Notes under the pieces: generated by a model
Told to the model about the DNA's origin: nothing
Seen by the model: only the letters and a program-made list of their open reading frames with translations
Database searches by the model: none
Shown: positions 1-7,951 of the stretch, piece after piece
Numbering within the stretch: position 1 is the stretch's first letter
Layout: each line of letters begins with the position of its first letter
Program-made: the position numbers and the translations under genes
Origin: Candidatus Woesearchaeota archaeon
GTDB taxonomy: Archaea > Nanobdellota > Nanobdellia > Woesearchaeales > UBA525
DNA: 13,723 nucleotides
NCBI GenBank assembly: GCA_018221245.1
Contig: JAAOYH010000010.1
Coordinates: forward strand, 1-13,723
Reading direction: 5' to 3'

Positions 1-2800
1 GATTAGATGCTTTTCTCGTCGCTACTTTACGCACTGACTTCTTAGCAACTTTTCTAGATGTCTTTTTTCTGATAGGTTTCTTTACCGTTTTCTTAGAAGA
101 TTTTCTAACTGTTGCCTTCCTAACTGCTTTCTTCTTTACAGATTTCTTGACAGCCTTCTTGGAGCTCTTCTTTACAACAGCCTTCTTTGGAGCAGCAACA
201 GATTTGTGCTTCATCCTTGCAGTGGGATTCACAGCAGGTGCATGGTAGCACATGCTACAAAGAGCCAAGCCCTTGTTCAGGACGGCAGTCTTGCTCTTGT
301 ATATTCGAAGATTCTTCTTCTTTACATGGCCTAGTGCCATGCAGCCTTTCATGTGAGCTTTCGTGCCTGTCTTGCTCGCAAAAAACCTGACTTTCTTCCT
401 CTTTACAGATGCCTTTCTAGTAGATTTTCCAGGAACAACAACTATTACGTTCTTCTTGGTCTCTTCCCTAGGCTTTCGCTCCTTTACCGTGAGAAGCAGC
501 AAGAGAAGAACCATCACTATCATCAATAGCATGAAGACCTTGATGTAGCTACACCACAAGTTGAGCCAACCCAAAAGACCAAGCTCCTTCTCAGGGATTA
601 CCCTCAACAGGAATATAGGACTGTCAGTCACGCCACCTTTACCATCTGAAGCGGTCACCACCATGGTGTTCTCGCCCACGAAGTTGTGGTCAGGAGTGAG
701 AGTCATCACATTACCCTCCACATGGACGCTCAAGTCACGCGGCTGAGTAGCAGTGTAGGCTAGGATGTCCATGTCAGGATCATCGAAGTACACAGCGAGG
801 TTCACATTGGCCTCTGTGTTCTGGTACCATTCTAGTACTGTAGGATCAGAGTTGTCAGCTAGACGTTCATATTGCATCTCTGGGCTTGGGTTCCTCAAGA
901 AAAGGAACAACAGCAAAAGAACAATGAGCAACACAATGAGTAGCGTCTTGAGCAACAGTATGAACTCTCTTGAGAGCCCTCCGTTGAACAATGTGATCTT
1001 GCCTGCCCAAACTAATAGTAGCAGAATAGCCAATAGCAGGAAGATTATCGCTAAGAGAGTCAATACCCATACACAGAACGTGACAGATGCCCATGGTAGC
1101 CCAAAGAACCAGTCCTTGAACTGCTGGCACCAAGTCTTACCCTTAAGCTGAACTCCAACGTGCTCGTTGTAGGGAATATTCTCCTCCTGGAGCGTGAAGA
1201 GCGGCTCGACAATGTACCTGCCCTTACTCTGGTCAGACAAATTAGTCTTTGGAACAAGATGGATGGCCTTGTGCTCGCCGGGCTGAAGGTTTATCGTCTC
1301 CTCCATGCTCGTGAAGAGCTGGCTCGCAATCTCAATATCATAGTCTCCCCCTGCGATTCCGGTGTGCTTCACCATAATTGGAATGACATCCTGGTCTTCC
1401 CTAACGGCAAGCTCATCATCATCGATCTGGACCATATGACAGGTCCTCTGGGTAAGGGATTCTACAACAACTGAATCTGATACGTTCACTCCTGGCATGC
1501 CAACTGGAGATATGATAACTTTCGCCTCGTATATCTCGTCCGTGCAAGGCAAGGTCGCAACTAGCGGGATGTTGATGTTCTGGCTGGGCTGTACCCTGAC
1601 AGTCGTCTCGTCGAGCACGAAGAAGCTTGGCCCGTCTAATGTGAGGCGGAAGACCTGCTCCCTGTCACCGTCATTCTGAACGTTCACATAGAACGTCTCC
1701 TGGCCACAGCAGCCCGTAAAAATGTCAGGAAGTGCAACTGCCTCCTCTTGTCTGAGCTCTACGCTCGGATCATAGCAGTTGGATACATCCACTTGAACGT
1801 CGCGAGTCTTGACTATTCCGCCGTACTTGTCGCGAGCGGTCACGGTGAGCGTGTGCTCGCCTATGTCTGCTTTCTGGGGTGCGAAATTGAGCTGGACTTC
1901 CTTGTCCTCGTACGCATCAAGAGATATCTCCTTCATGTACTCCCAGTTCATGGAAATGAAACTAGGTCCTGCAAGCTCCAACAGAATATCGTCTTGTACT
2001 GGAGCCACATTCTCTAGCCCTATAGTCACAATCGATTCTGTAAGCGCGCACGCCTCCATCTCTGTGGGAAGCTCAATGCCGAAACCATACTGGTTCTCGA
2101 CAGTTAGTTGCCTCTCTTCGAATGCAGTCATTCCTTGATTGGGTGTGAAGATCGCGAATGGAACGACAAACTCTCCGTAGTCTGAGCAAGGCAATGTGAT
2201 ATTGACAGTCTGAGTGTGTGACTGGTCAGGCTTGAGGTACATGTCCTTGACGGGGACAGTGGCAACATCAGCAAACGGTCCCATGTCCAGTGTGAATGTC
2301 TCGTCGAATGTACCAACATTTGTAACAGTGACATCGTACGATGCAGGGTAGCAAAGGCCAGTCTCTGCGTTCTCAGGCACAACTTCTAGCAGGGTGGTCT
2401 GGCACTCCTGCACATTAATTGTCCTGTATAGTTTCTCTATACGACCGTAACTGTTCCTGACTGTGATTTCATAGTTGAAGGTTCCATAGATTCCGCAAGA
2501 GTCTTCTAGATATATCGGTATCTCCTTTAGATACTTGGCGTCTAGCCAGAAGTCAGTCTCTGCCGGCCTGATCGCACCCGGGTAGTCCGACATTATCTGG
2601 ACAGAGAAACTTCCGTGGAAGATTCCTGTGTTCTCAACTATGATAGTATCTACTTTCGTCTCGCATGCGCAGAGCTTGAGCTGCTCGTTGTTTGCGCTGC
2701 TAAGGACAAAATCGTTGGTGTACTTGTTTACTACGAGTTCTGCGTTGGCTCCCGCGACAAGCAGGAGGAACACGAACACGAATGCGATCAGGTTTTTCAT
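1..2800 (-). CDS. Large exported membrane protein with Ig-like repeats, Ada-like zinc module and histone-H1-like basic tail (partial)
   Basis: The frame is open from an ATG at 2798-2800 to the left edge, giving 933 residues with no stop, so the C-terminus is missing. A signal peptide covers about residues 1-20 and ends in an A-N-A site. Five units of roughly 105 residues follow (about 21-555), rich in beta strands, with recurring Cys positions such as LPC at 203-205 and 417-419, resembling archaeal surface Ig/CARDB-like modules. Two hydrophobic segments lie at about 571-599 and 613-635. A cadherin-like unit at about 646-735 (DDPD, TLTP, TASDGKGG) precedes a third segment at about 750-772. The rest is predicted cytoplasmic: an Ada-like metal-binding module (804-852; H816, C820, C848, C851) and a K/R/A/S tail from 865. 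The start has GGTG five bases upstream, with 25 bases after the previous stop, so it is the third gene of an operon. Function is unknown. Envelope anchoring or nucleic-acid tethering is inference. Confidence 0.85.
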   Translation of the reverse strand, partial: MKNLIAFVFVFLLLVAGANAELVVNKYTNDFVLSSANNEQLKLCACETKVDTIIVENTGIFHGSFSVQIMSDYPGAIRPAETDFWLDAKYLKEIPIYLEDSCGIYGTFNYEITVRNSYGRIEKLYRTINVQECQTTLLEVVPENAETGLCYPASYDVTVTNVGTFDETFTLDMGPFADVATVPVKDMYLKPDQSHTQTVNITLPCSDYGEFVVPFAIFTPNQGMTAFEERQLTVENQYGFGIELPTEMEACALTESIVTIGLENVAPVQDDILLELAGPSFISMNWEYMKEISLDAYEDKEVQLNFAPQKADIGEHTLTVTARDKYGGIVKTRDVQVDVSNCYDPSVELRQEEAVALPDIFTGCCGQETFYVNVQNDGDREQVFRLTLDGPSFFVLDETTVRVQPSQNINIPLVATLPCTDEIYEAKVIISPVGMPGVNVSDSVVVESLTQRTCHMVQIDDDELAVREDQDVIPIMVKHTGIAGGDYDIEIASQLFTSMEETINLQPGEHKAIHLVPKTNLSDQSKGRYIVEPLFTLQEENIPYNEHVGVQLKGKTWCQQFKDWFFGLPWASVTFCVWVLTLLAIIFLLLAILLLLVWAGKITLFNGGLSREFILLLKTLLIVLLIVLLLLFLFLRNPSPEMQYERLADNSDPTVLEWYQNTEANVNLAVYFDDPDMDILAYTATQPRDLSVHVEGNVMTLTPDHNFVGENTMVVTASDGKGGVTDSPIFLLRVIPEKELGLLGWLNLWCSYIKVFMLLMIVMVLLLLLLTVKERKPREETKKNVIVVVPGKSTRKASVKRKKVRFFASKTGTKAHMKGCMALGHVKKKNLRIYKSKTAVLNKGLALCSMCYHAPAVNPTARMKHKSVAAPKKAVVKKSSKKAVKKSVKKKAVRKATVRKSSKKTVKKPIRKKTSRKVAKKSVRKVATRKASN

Positions 2801-2825
2801 GTTTTCACCTTTGATTATAACTTCG

Positions 2826-3146
2826 TTATTCTAATTCTATGATGGCTATTCCATATTCATACATTTGAGATTTCGCACAATCATTGGTGTTTTTCCAATC
2901 ATGGAATTGTCTCTTATAGCCACCGACTGCAAGGGCTCTAGAAGGAACTGCTCTTCTAAAAGTATCCGAAATAGCTTGAGGAGAGCCAGTGTAATTTTCA
3001 CTCACCGTGTGAATAGATTTACACTTAACATCGTTCCTGTTTAGCAATTTCTCTTTGACATAATCTGAAGATTCTTGGAATATCATCCCTTCATCAAATA
3101 AATCGTCTAGGGTTATGTCCTGAAAAGGTTTTCCGGATCCGTTCAT
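2826..3146 (-). CDS. Orphan 106-residue protein between the two surface-protein genes
   Basis: I do not recognise a family. The protein is soluble and mixed in charge, with an acidic N-terminal half (DDLFDEG), two cysteines (in DVKCKS and NDCAKS) and no signal peptide or membrane segment. I chose the ATG at 3144-3146 because AGGTG lies just upstream at the same spacing as in the next gene. A GTG at 3153-3155 is in frame but overlaps that AGGTG, so it is less likely to be the start. The gene begins 9 bases after the stop of the upstream membrane protein, and its ribosome binding site touches that stop, which indicates co-transcription. Its position between two surface proteins of the same design suggests a linked role, but the sequence itself does not show one. 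A small accessory or assembly partner is possible. Confidence 0.7.
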   Translation of the reverse strand: MNGSGKPFQDITLDDLFDEGMIFQESSDYVKEKLLNRNDVKCKSIHTVSENYTGSPQAISDTFRRAVPSRALAVGGYKRQFHDWKNTNDCAKSQMYEYGIAIIELE

Positions 3147-3155
3147 GTTTTTCAC

Positions 3156-4310
3156 CTAGTAGTATGTCTCCCTCTTTCTCTTGGGAGCCTTTTCGATTGC
3201 GACAGTTTTGCGCTTCTTCTGAGATTTCCTTTTCTTTGAGGATTTTCTCTTAGTAGAACGCTTCTTCGTTGACTTCTTCACACTCTTCTTGCCTCTTCCA
3301 TCGATGTGGATTATAGCGACGATGACTGCCGCGATTATAAGGAACAACAAGACTAAGACAATGAACATCTGGAGCAATAGAGGCCAAACGCTACCCTGCT
3401 CTCTCTCACCATATGGAACACGGACGTACACGGAGAGAGGAATCTCAACAGTCTGACCCTCAGAAGTAACTCGTGCAGTTATCTTTCTGGTTCCAGGACG
3501 TGCATCTTTGTTAGTGCTCAGGAAAAGGAATGCAGTCATCTCGTTGCCTGCAGGTACTGTGATTGTAGCCGCAGGATCCAGACGCCAGGAGCCCCATCCT
3601 TGAAGATCTTCTAGCATGACATGGTAAGTTGCAGACTCATCTCCCTTGTTCCAGAGAACGAGTGGCACCATTGTGGATTCTCCTCTATCAAGGTCTATCT
3701 TGTGGAATGTGTTTATGATTGTAGAGTCTAGTGGACCATCTGCCATACCGCATGCATCCGAGCGCTCCACATAGATTGTCTGTGTGGTGACTTCTGTGGA
3801 TTCTATCCCTTGTGCGGGATCATATAGAGCTGTGGTGATTGTCACAGGATAACTCTTGGTAAATGCACACTTAGGAGTCTGTAGCCAGAAATCAAGAACT
3901 GCTGCCTCGCCTACTGGAAGATAGGGTATAACTTGCGATTCATCTGCTTTGAGGTCTGCACTATTTGCATTAACTGTGATGCCCTCTATAGGATACTCTC
4001 GGTTGTTAATCATACGTACCGTAAGGTGCGCGAACTCCCCGCTGAGAACCTTATTGTCAGGACTTACTACAACATCTTCAACGAGATCATCGCAGACATC
4101 ACCAACGCCATTACGATTCATGTCGTACTGGTCTGCATTAGCAATATCTGGACAGTTATCTATACTGTCAGGTGCGCTATCACAGTCCTCATCTGCTTGC
4201 CAGCCGTCGTACGTGAGTACTTGACAGGCTTGTGCTGTTGTCGGCTGAGAAATCACAATAAGAACCAGCAATACCATCAATGCAATGTTACCCAAACGCC
4301 CCCAGTTCAT
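3156..4310 (-). CDS. Exported single-pass membrane protein with thrombospondin type-3-like repeat, Ig-like domains and basic cytoplasmic tail
   Basis: The protein has 384 residues. An N-terminal hydrophobic stretch (about 5-21) followed by T-T-A-Q-A at 24-28 looks like a signal peptide. Residues 39-75 are Asp/Asn/Cys-rich (DEDCDS, IDNCPD, NRNGVGDVCDD) and match the calcium-binding thrombospondin type-3 repeat pattern. Two beta-rich units follow (about 78-182 and 195-298). The first contains PKCAFTKSYPVTI, which resembles the LPCxxYG segments of the large neighbouring surface protein. One membrane helix lies at about 309-335. The last 47 residues are almost all K, R, S and T and should be cytoplasmic by the positive-inside rule. 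The ATG is preceded by a TATA box about 24 bases upstream, so this is the leaderless first gene of the three-gene operon. The ligand is unknown. A calcium-stabilised surface or adhesion protein is the best guess. Confidence 0.85.
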   Translation of the reverse strand: MNWGRLGNIALMVLLVLIVISQPTTAQACQVLTYDGWQADEDCDSAPDSIDNCPDIANADQYDMNRNGVGDVCDDLVEDVVVSPDNKVLSGEFAHLTVRMINNREYPIEGITVNANSADLKADESQVIPYLPVGEAAVLDFWLQTPKCAFTKSYPVTITTALYDPAQGIESTEVTTQTIYVERSDACGMADGPLDSTIINTFHKIDLDRGESTMVPLVLWNKGDESATYHVMLEDLQGWGSWRLDPAATITVPAGNEMTAFLFLSTNKDARPGTRKITARVTSEGQTVEIPLSVYVRVPYGEREQGSVWPLLLQMFIVLVLLFLIIAAVIVAIIHIDGRGKKSVKKSTKKRSTKRKSSKKRKSQKKRKTVAIEKAPKRKRETYY

Positions 4311-4330
4311 AGACGTAGGAGCGAAGGTTT

Positions 4331-4339
4331 ATTTATAAA
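4331..4339 (-). promoter_or_regulatory. TATA box of the surface-protein operon
   Basis: TTTATAAAT on the minus strand is centred about 24 bases before the ATG at 4310. That spacing puts the expected transcription start at or next to the start codon, so the mRNA is probably leaderless. The 60-base gap between leuS and this operon holds little else that I can identify. Confidence 0.65.
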
Positions 4340-4370
4340 AGTAATGGGTTGTATTCATTAATAAGTGGTA

Positions 4371-7172
4371 CTAACCCAGAGCTGGCTTACCAGGCAATCC
4401 AGAATTCTTCTTCGGAGAATCTCCCTCTCCTGCTTCTAATACCTTAACAGAACCGGCAATCTCAGCCAAGAAATCTTCCGCAGAAGCCAACCATGCTCGC
4501 TCATCCTTCTCAGTAGGCACATAGCTCGGGATCCTGCCCTTCACCAAGAATTTAATCAGACGCTGCAGCTCATCGCCATGCTGTTTTAGGGGCGTAGCCA
4601 TCAGGGCTTTAGTGATATCAAATGGGTTTCTAGATTTCTCAACAACCTTGTCGAACTCTTCGTAAGCCTTTCTCTTCCATTCAGCAGCCAGATAGATTGT
4701 GACATCCTTAGAACCAGATTTCCTTACCTTGTCTACCAAGTCACGAATCATGTTCTCAGCCTCATCAAGCCCAGGATCTATCCTTGAAGAATCATACGCT
4801 GGCCACTTTGTGTGAGATATGAATCCATCATTGCCTAGAATCTCCCAAGCCTCCTCGCACGTGTGCGGGATGAACGGCTGCAGCATCAAAAGCTGCGCTT
4901 CCAACACCTCTCTGAGAACTCCCTTGTTAGGGACCTTTACTCGCGCCTGGTACCACTTGACTACCTGACCAAGCTCGAACAGAGACAATTGTATTGCAGT
5001 CCTGAAATCTGTGCGCTCCATCGCTGCAGACACATCGCGGATTACCTCGTGTAGCCTGCTATGGAGCCATGCATCCGCAGGAGTATCGTTTCCCCTCTTG
5101 TAATCCTTCAGATCTGTTGCTTGTCTCAACAAGCCCTCTAGCTTAGGACCCATTCCTTTAGCGAAAGAAGAGTCCCAGTTAGGATCGTCCATGCCTTCTC
5201 CGCCATTCAAGATAGTTATCCTCGTAGCATCTGCGCCGTACTCTTCCAGAAGCGTCTCAACAGGGATTACATTACCAAGAGATTTGCTCATCTTCTGGCC
5301 ATCCACAGTGACCCAACCGTTCACACCGATACTACGGGGCCAATGTTCCTCCGGGAAGATAGCACAGTGATGGAACAGCATGAAAGTCAAGTGGTTCTGC
5401 ACAAGATCCTTGCCAGAGTTCCTGAAGTCAAGAGGATACCAGTACAAGAACTCATCCCTGAGCTTGTCGATTCCAGGATATGCTGGTTTTTCGCCTTTTC
5501 CAAGGAATAAGTAGTCGAAGAACTTCTTGTTGAGCTGCTCAAGAGGTACTTCCTCTATCTTGTGAGCTACAGTGTAATATGCCATGTAGATTGTGCTATC
5601 AGATAATGATTCTATCAACCATTGATCATCCCAAGGAAGTCTAGTACCCATGCCATGTTCGCGAGTGCATGCCCAGTTGTTCAACCAATTCACAACATGC
5701 TCAAATTGTGCCCTAACACTTTCAGGATAGAACTTTGTGGCTTTTATTGCCTTGTGGGTCTGCTCCTTCCACTCAAGATCAGAGTAGGTGACAAACCACT
5801 GATTCTCTACTACCTTAACAATAGCATCTACATTAGCTCTTGTAACAACAGGTCCTGTCAGTTCATAGTATCTAACAGCCCATCCTGCTTCGACTAATTG
5901 ATCAGTGACGTAAGACATCGCCTCCTGGATTGGAACGCCAGTAAGATTACGGTCGAACACCGCCTTGTACTTGTTTGAAAATGTAGCGTTGTAGAAACTG
6001 TGCTTGTAGAGCTCCTTCCTAATCTGGTCGAGTTTCTTTCTCTCATTCTGACTCTTTACTTCATACTTGTCCAAATAGAACTGAGCTGGATTCTTTCCTA
6101 TTTCTGGAGTGTCTAGTATCTCGATGGGATGGATGTTACTCACTTCAGCCATATCTAAACCGTGTTTCTTGCAGAACCCTGCATCCGCCTGCAGGTTTTG
6201 TAAAGCGATGAGATCGTCAGCACTTTCAGAGGGAACCGAATGCACTAAGCCTGTTCCAACTTTTGCATCCAAGAACGTTGCGGGAAGAACTAATACTTCT
6301 CGATCGCCAAACTCTTTTGTTTTTTGTCCGACCAAATCAGAGCCTTTCACAGTTCCTTTTTCTGTGACCTTGAAGCCCTGCTGCGCCAGGCGCTTTGCTC
6401 CTGGCTCTCCAAGAATCCAGGTCTCGCCATCTACATCTACCTCTGTGTATTCCGCGTCAGGATTTACAAAAGTATTAGTCAACCCCAGAATAGTATCGGG
6501 TCTCAATGTAGCAGATACCATGAATCTCCCATCTGGAAGTTTGTGCTTAACCAAGACAAACTCTTGAGGCGTTTCTCCTTCGCCACTTATTCTGTCGTGA
6601 TCCCCAACAGGGGTGTTCATTTTCGGACACCACACAACAGGGTGCTTTCCCTTCTTGACATAACCCTTGTCTTTCAAGACGAGGAACTGCCATCTTATGA
6701 AAGCGTCGTAGTGCGGGTTAAGGTTTGTGGTTATGAACTCCCTGCGCCAGTCAATGCTCATTCCGAGTTTCTGAACATCACGTTTGTACCTTGGCGCGAA
6801 ATACTTTATCCAGTGCTCTGGTTTCTCAAAACTCTTAAGCTCTGAATCCTCGACGCCAAAATCTTTCAAAATCTTGATTTGCTTCTCCTCGCCATCTGCC
6901 ACGCGCTCTGCCGCCGCGCTTATTGGTGTTCCAGTAGCGTGCCATGCCTGCGGGAAGAGAACGTTACGACCTTGAGAGCGCATGTACCTAGCGAAAGCGT
7001 CCACGCGCATCATCGTGAAGGTGTGCCCGATATGCGGAAGACCATTGACATAGGGGTAAGGGAACGTGCAGAAGAACTTCTGTCTCTTGTCAGGGTTTGC
7101 CTCGAATGCTTGCTTATCTGACCAGAGCTTCTGCCACTTGGACTCTCTCTTCTGAACCTCCTCGTGCGCCAT
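4371..7172 (-). CDS. leuS: Leucyl-tRNA synthetase, archaeal/eukaryotic type
   Basis: This class Ia synthetase charges tRNA-Leu with leucine in the cytoplasm. From the ATG at 7172 it has 933 residues, usual for archaeal LeuRS. HIGH is at 47-50 after PYPYVNG, and KMSKS is at 627-631. The inserted CP1 editing domain spans roughly 195-400, with the threonine-region motif TLRPDT at 222-227 and a VPSESADDLIAL segment at about 313-324. The C-terminus ends in PGKPALG, like the short conserved end of many archaeal enzymes. An in-frame TTG at 7220 would add 16 residues. I rejected it because it overlaps the upstream stop and because TTTAAG lies about 28 bases before the ATG. The gene stands alone, with the surface-protein operon downstream. 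The only oddity is the editing segment, where other archaeal enzymes often read PAHAPxD. Confidence 0.96.
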   Translation of the reverse strand: MAHEEVQKRESKWQKLWSDKQAFEANPDKRQKFFCTFPYPYVNGLPHIGHTFTMMRVDAFARYMRSQGRNVLFPQAWHATGTPISAAAERVADGEEKQIKILKDFGVEDSELKSFEKPEHWIKYFAPRYKRDVQKLGMSIDWRREFITTNLNPHYDAFIRWQFLVLKDKGYVKKGKHPVVWCPKMNTPVGDHDRISGEGETPQEFVLVKHKLPDGRFMVSATLRPDTILGLTNTFVNPDAEYTEVDVDGETWILGEPGAKRLAQQGFKVTEKGTVKGSDLVGQKTKEFGDREVLVLPATFLDAKVGTGLVHSVPSESADDLIALQNLQADAGFCKKHGLDMAEVSNIHPIEILDTPEIGKNPAQFYLDKYEVKSQNERKKLDQIRKELYKHSFYNATFSNKYKAVFDRNLTGVPIQEAMSYVTDQLVEAGWAVRYYELTGPVVTRANVDAIVKVVENQWFVTYSDLEWKEQTHKAIKATKFYPESVRAQFEHVVNWLNNWACTREHGMGTRLPWDDQWLIESLSDSTIYMAYYTVAHKIEEVPLEQLNKKFFDYLFLGKGEKPAYPGIDKLRDEFLYWYPLDFRNSGKDLVQNHLTFMLFHHCAIFPEEHWPRSIGVNGWVTVDGQKMSKSLGNVIPVETLLEEYGADATRITILNGGEGMDDPNWDSSFAKGMGPKLEGLLRQATDLKDYKRGNDTPADAWLHSRLHEVIRDVSAAMERTDFRTAIQLSLFELGQVVKWYQARVKVPNKGVLREVLEAQLLMLQPFIPHTCEEAWEILGNDGFISHTKWPAYDSSRIDPGLDEAENMIRDLVDKVRKSGSKDVTIYLAAEWKRKAYEEFDKVVEKSRNPFDITKALMATPLKQHGDELQRLIKFLVKGRIPSYVPTEKDERAWLASAEDFLAEIAGSVKVLEAGEGDSPKKNSGLPGKPALG

Positions 7173-7196
7173 ACTCCTGAGAGGCCGTAGAACGTT

Positions 7197-7204
7197 CTTA
7201 AAGG
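7197..7204 (-). promoter_or_regulatory. TATA-like element of leuS
   Basis: CTTTAAGA on the minus strand is centred about 28 bases before the chosen ATG at 7172, just past the 3' end of the preceding small gene. It is weaker than the other TATA boxes here. It supports the shorter start for leuS. Confidence 0.4.
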
Positions 7205-7210
7205 TTGCGA

Positions 7211-7222
7211 AGAGAATCAATC
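7211..7222. repeat. 12-bp direct repeat at a gene 3' end, copy 1
   Basis: GATTGATTCTCT on the minus strand spans the TGA stop of the gene ending at 7217. The identical 12 bases span the stop of the gene ending at 7585 (copy 2 at 7579-7590). The two genes encode proteins with the same C-terminal GYVP motif, so the match fits a shared ancestral 3' end. Confidence 0.6.
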
Positions 7223-7531
7223 TGATTTAGGAATAATTAGTTTTGCAGTTTTTTTACCTTCGTCAAGGAAAGGGACGTATCCCTGACGGTATCTCAAATC
7301 TGCCAATGTAAAAATATCTTCTGCATTATCCTTGCTTTTTGTAGGATCGCCTATTCTGTAAGTCTCGCCCCAAGGGAACATAATCTCAACACGATACTCA
7401 TCTTTGTCTTCAATCAGAGAAATGTAAACATCGTTAATTTCAAAAAACGCCTTGAACCTAGGTCTGCTATCATACACTTTTTCTTCTAGGATATTGTTCT
7501 CAAGACTTGCCATCTTAGGGTTTGTCACCAT
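7217..7531 (-). CDS. Small protein with GYVPxL motif, paralogue of the next gene upstream
   Basis: I do not recognise a family. The protein has 104 residues from the ATG at 7529-7531, chosen because the TATA element in the 37-bp repeat is centred about 27 bases upstream. A second in-frame ATG 18 bases on is possible. Two beta-strand-like stretches (YRVEIMF, ETYRIGD) lead into a helix and then RQGYVPFL at 82-89. The gene ending at 7585 has the same order: FMMKIDF, KSFKLSD, a helix, then NGYVPVL. I infer distant paralogy. There is no signal peptide or membrane segment. The stop is 44 bases before the leuS start. Perfect identity of the promoter repeats beside weak protein similarity suggests recombination or conversion at the promoter. 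Confidence 0.65.
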   Translation of the reverse strand: MVTNPKMASLENNILEEKVYDSRPRFKAFFEINDVYISLIEDKDEYRVEIMFPWGETYRIGDPTKSKDNAEDIFTLADLRYRQGYVPFLDEGKKTAKLIIPKSD

Positions 7532-7542
7532 ATCTTGTGGGG

Positions 7543-7579
7543 TTCTCACCCAGAATATAAAACTACATGAAAAGTTCCA
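7543..7579 (-). repeat. 37-bp perfect direct repeat with promoter, copy 1
   Basis: Bases 7543-7579 are identical to 8388-8424. On the minus strand the unit starts TGGAACTTTTCATGTAG, runs through the TATA sequence TTTTATATTC and ends GGGTGAGAA. In copy 2 the first part is the coding end and stop codon of the upstream gene. Here it is non-coding, so copy 1 looks like the derived copy. It drives the gene starting at 7531. Confidence 0.9.
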
Positions 7580-7590
7580 GAGAATCAATC
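7579..7590. repeat. 12-bp direct repeat at a gene 3' end, copy 2
   Basis: This copy is identical to 7211-7222 and spans the TGA stop of the gene ending at 7585. It abuts the 37-bp promoter repeat directly, sharing one base with it. Confidence 0.6.
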
Positions 7591-7950
7591 ATCAACAAGA
7601 GAATCGAGAGTTGCTATACCAAAAGAACGTAAGACTGGAACATAACCATTGGTAAGTCTTTCGTTTGCATCCATAACTCCATCGATAGCGTCTTGTCTCG
7701 ATAAAAGAAGATAATCGCTCAATTTGAAGCTTTTACCTTCAAAATCAATTTTCATCATGAAAGAGATCTCTGATTTTTCACCATATGTATTGAAAACCTC
7801 CTCGTAGAGTGAAAGAGCAAAATCTTTATCATCACTCTGAACACAATCTTGCTCACTATAGTGAACTACTGTTGCAGATGTATAATGGCGAGCCCAAATT
7901 AATTCACTATTGGTGTACCCTCCCGGTCCGTCATCTGTTTTTGGTGGCAT
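7585..7950 (-). CDS. Small protein with GYVPxL motif
   Basis: I do not recognise a family. The protein has 121 residues from the ATG at 7948-7950, which lies one base after the stop of the preceding gene, so the two are almost certainly co-transcribed. The N-terminus is Gly/Pro/Asp-rich. The centre (ALSLYEEVFNTYGEKSE) is helical, then two strand-like stretches (ISFMMKIDF, KSFKLSD) and a helix lead to NGYVPVL at 101-107. This order matches the smaller gene downstream. No export signal, membrane segment or catalytic motif is visible. A GAAGGGG stretch upstream of the start could act as a weak ribosome binding site. A cytoplasmic protein of unknown role is all I can support. Confidence 0.7.
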   Translation of the reverse strand: MPPKTDDGPGGYTNSELIWARHYTSATVVHYSEQDCVQSDDKDFALSLYEEVFNTYGEKSEISFMMKIDFEGKSFKLSDYLLLSRQDAIDGVMDANERLTNGYVPVLRSFGIATLDSLVDD

Positions 7951-7951
7951 G

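Noticed and set aside
2..208. Periodic lysine codons at the left edge as a DNA tandem repeat or CRISPR-like array
   Set aside because: The periodicity comes from K/R/S/A codons in an open frame. There is no exact repeat unit and there are no spacers.
3933..4361. Plus-strand open frame of 142 codons
   Set aside because: It is antisense to the signal peptide and Ca-repeat region of the surface protein, and its Cys/Ile-rich composition is typical of a shadow.
4346..4377. GGGTT...AACCC inverted repeat after leuS as a terminator
   Set aside because: It has only 5 bp with a 22-base loop, and no oligo-T run directly follows. It is likely chance.
6109..6845. Long plus-strand open frames (152 and 173 codons) opposite leuS
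   Set aside because: They lie wholly antisense to a well-conserved synthetase, have Ser/Cys-rich shadow composition and no promoter, and match no domain I know.
7173..7220. TTG start giving leuS 16 extra N-terminal residues
   Set aside because: It overlaps the upstream stop codon, and the ATG at 7172 begins at the usual archaeal N-terminus with a TATA-like element at suitable distance.
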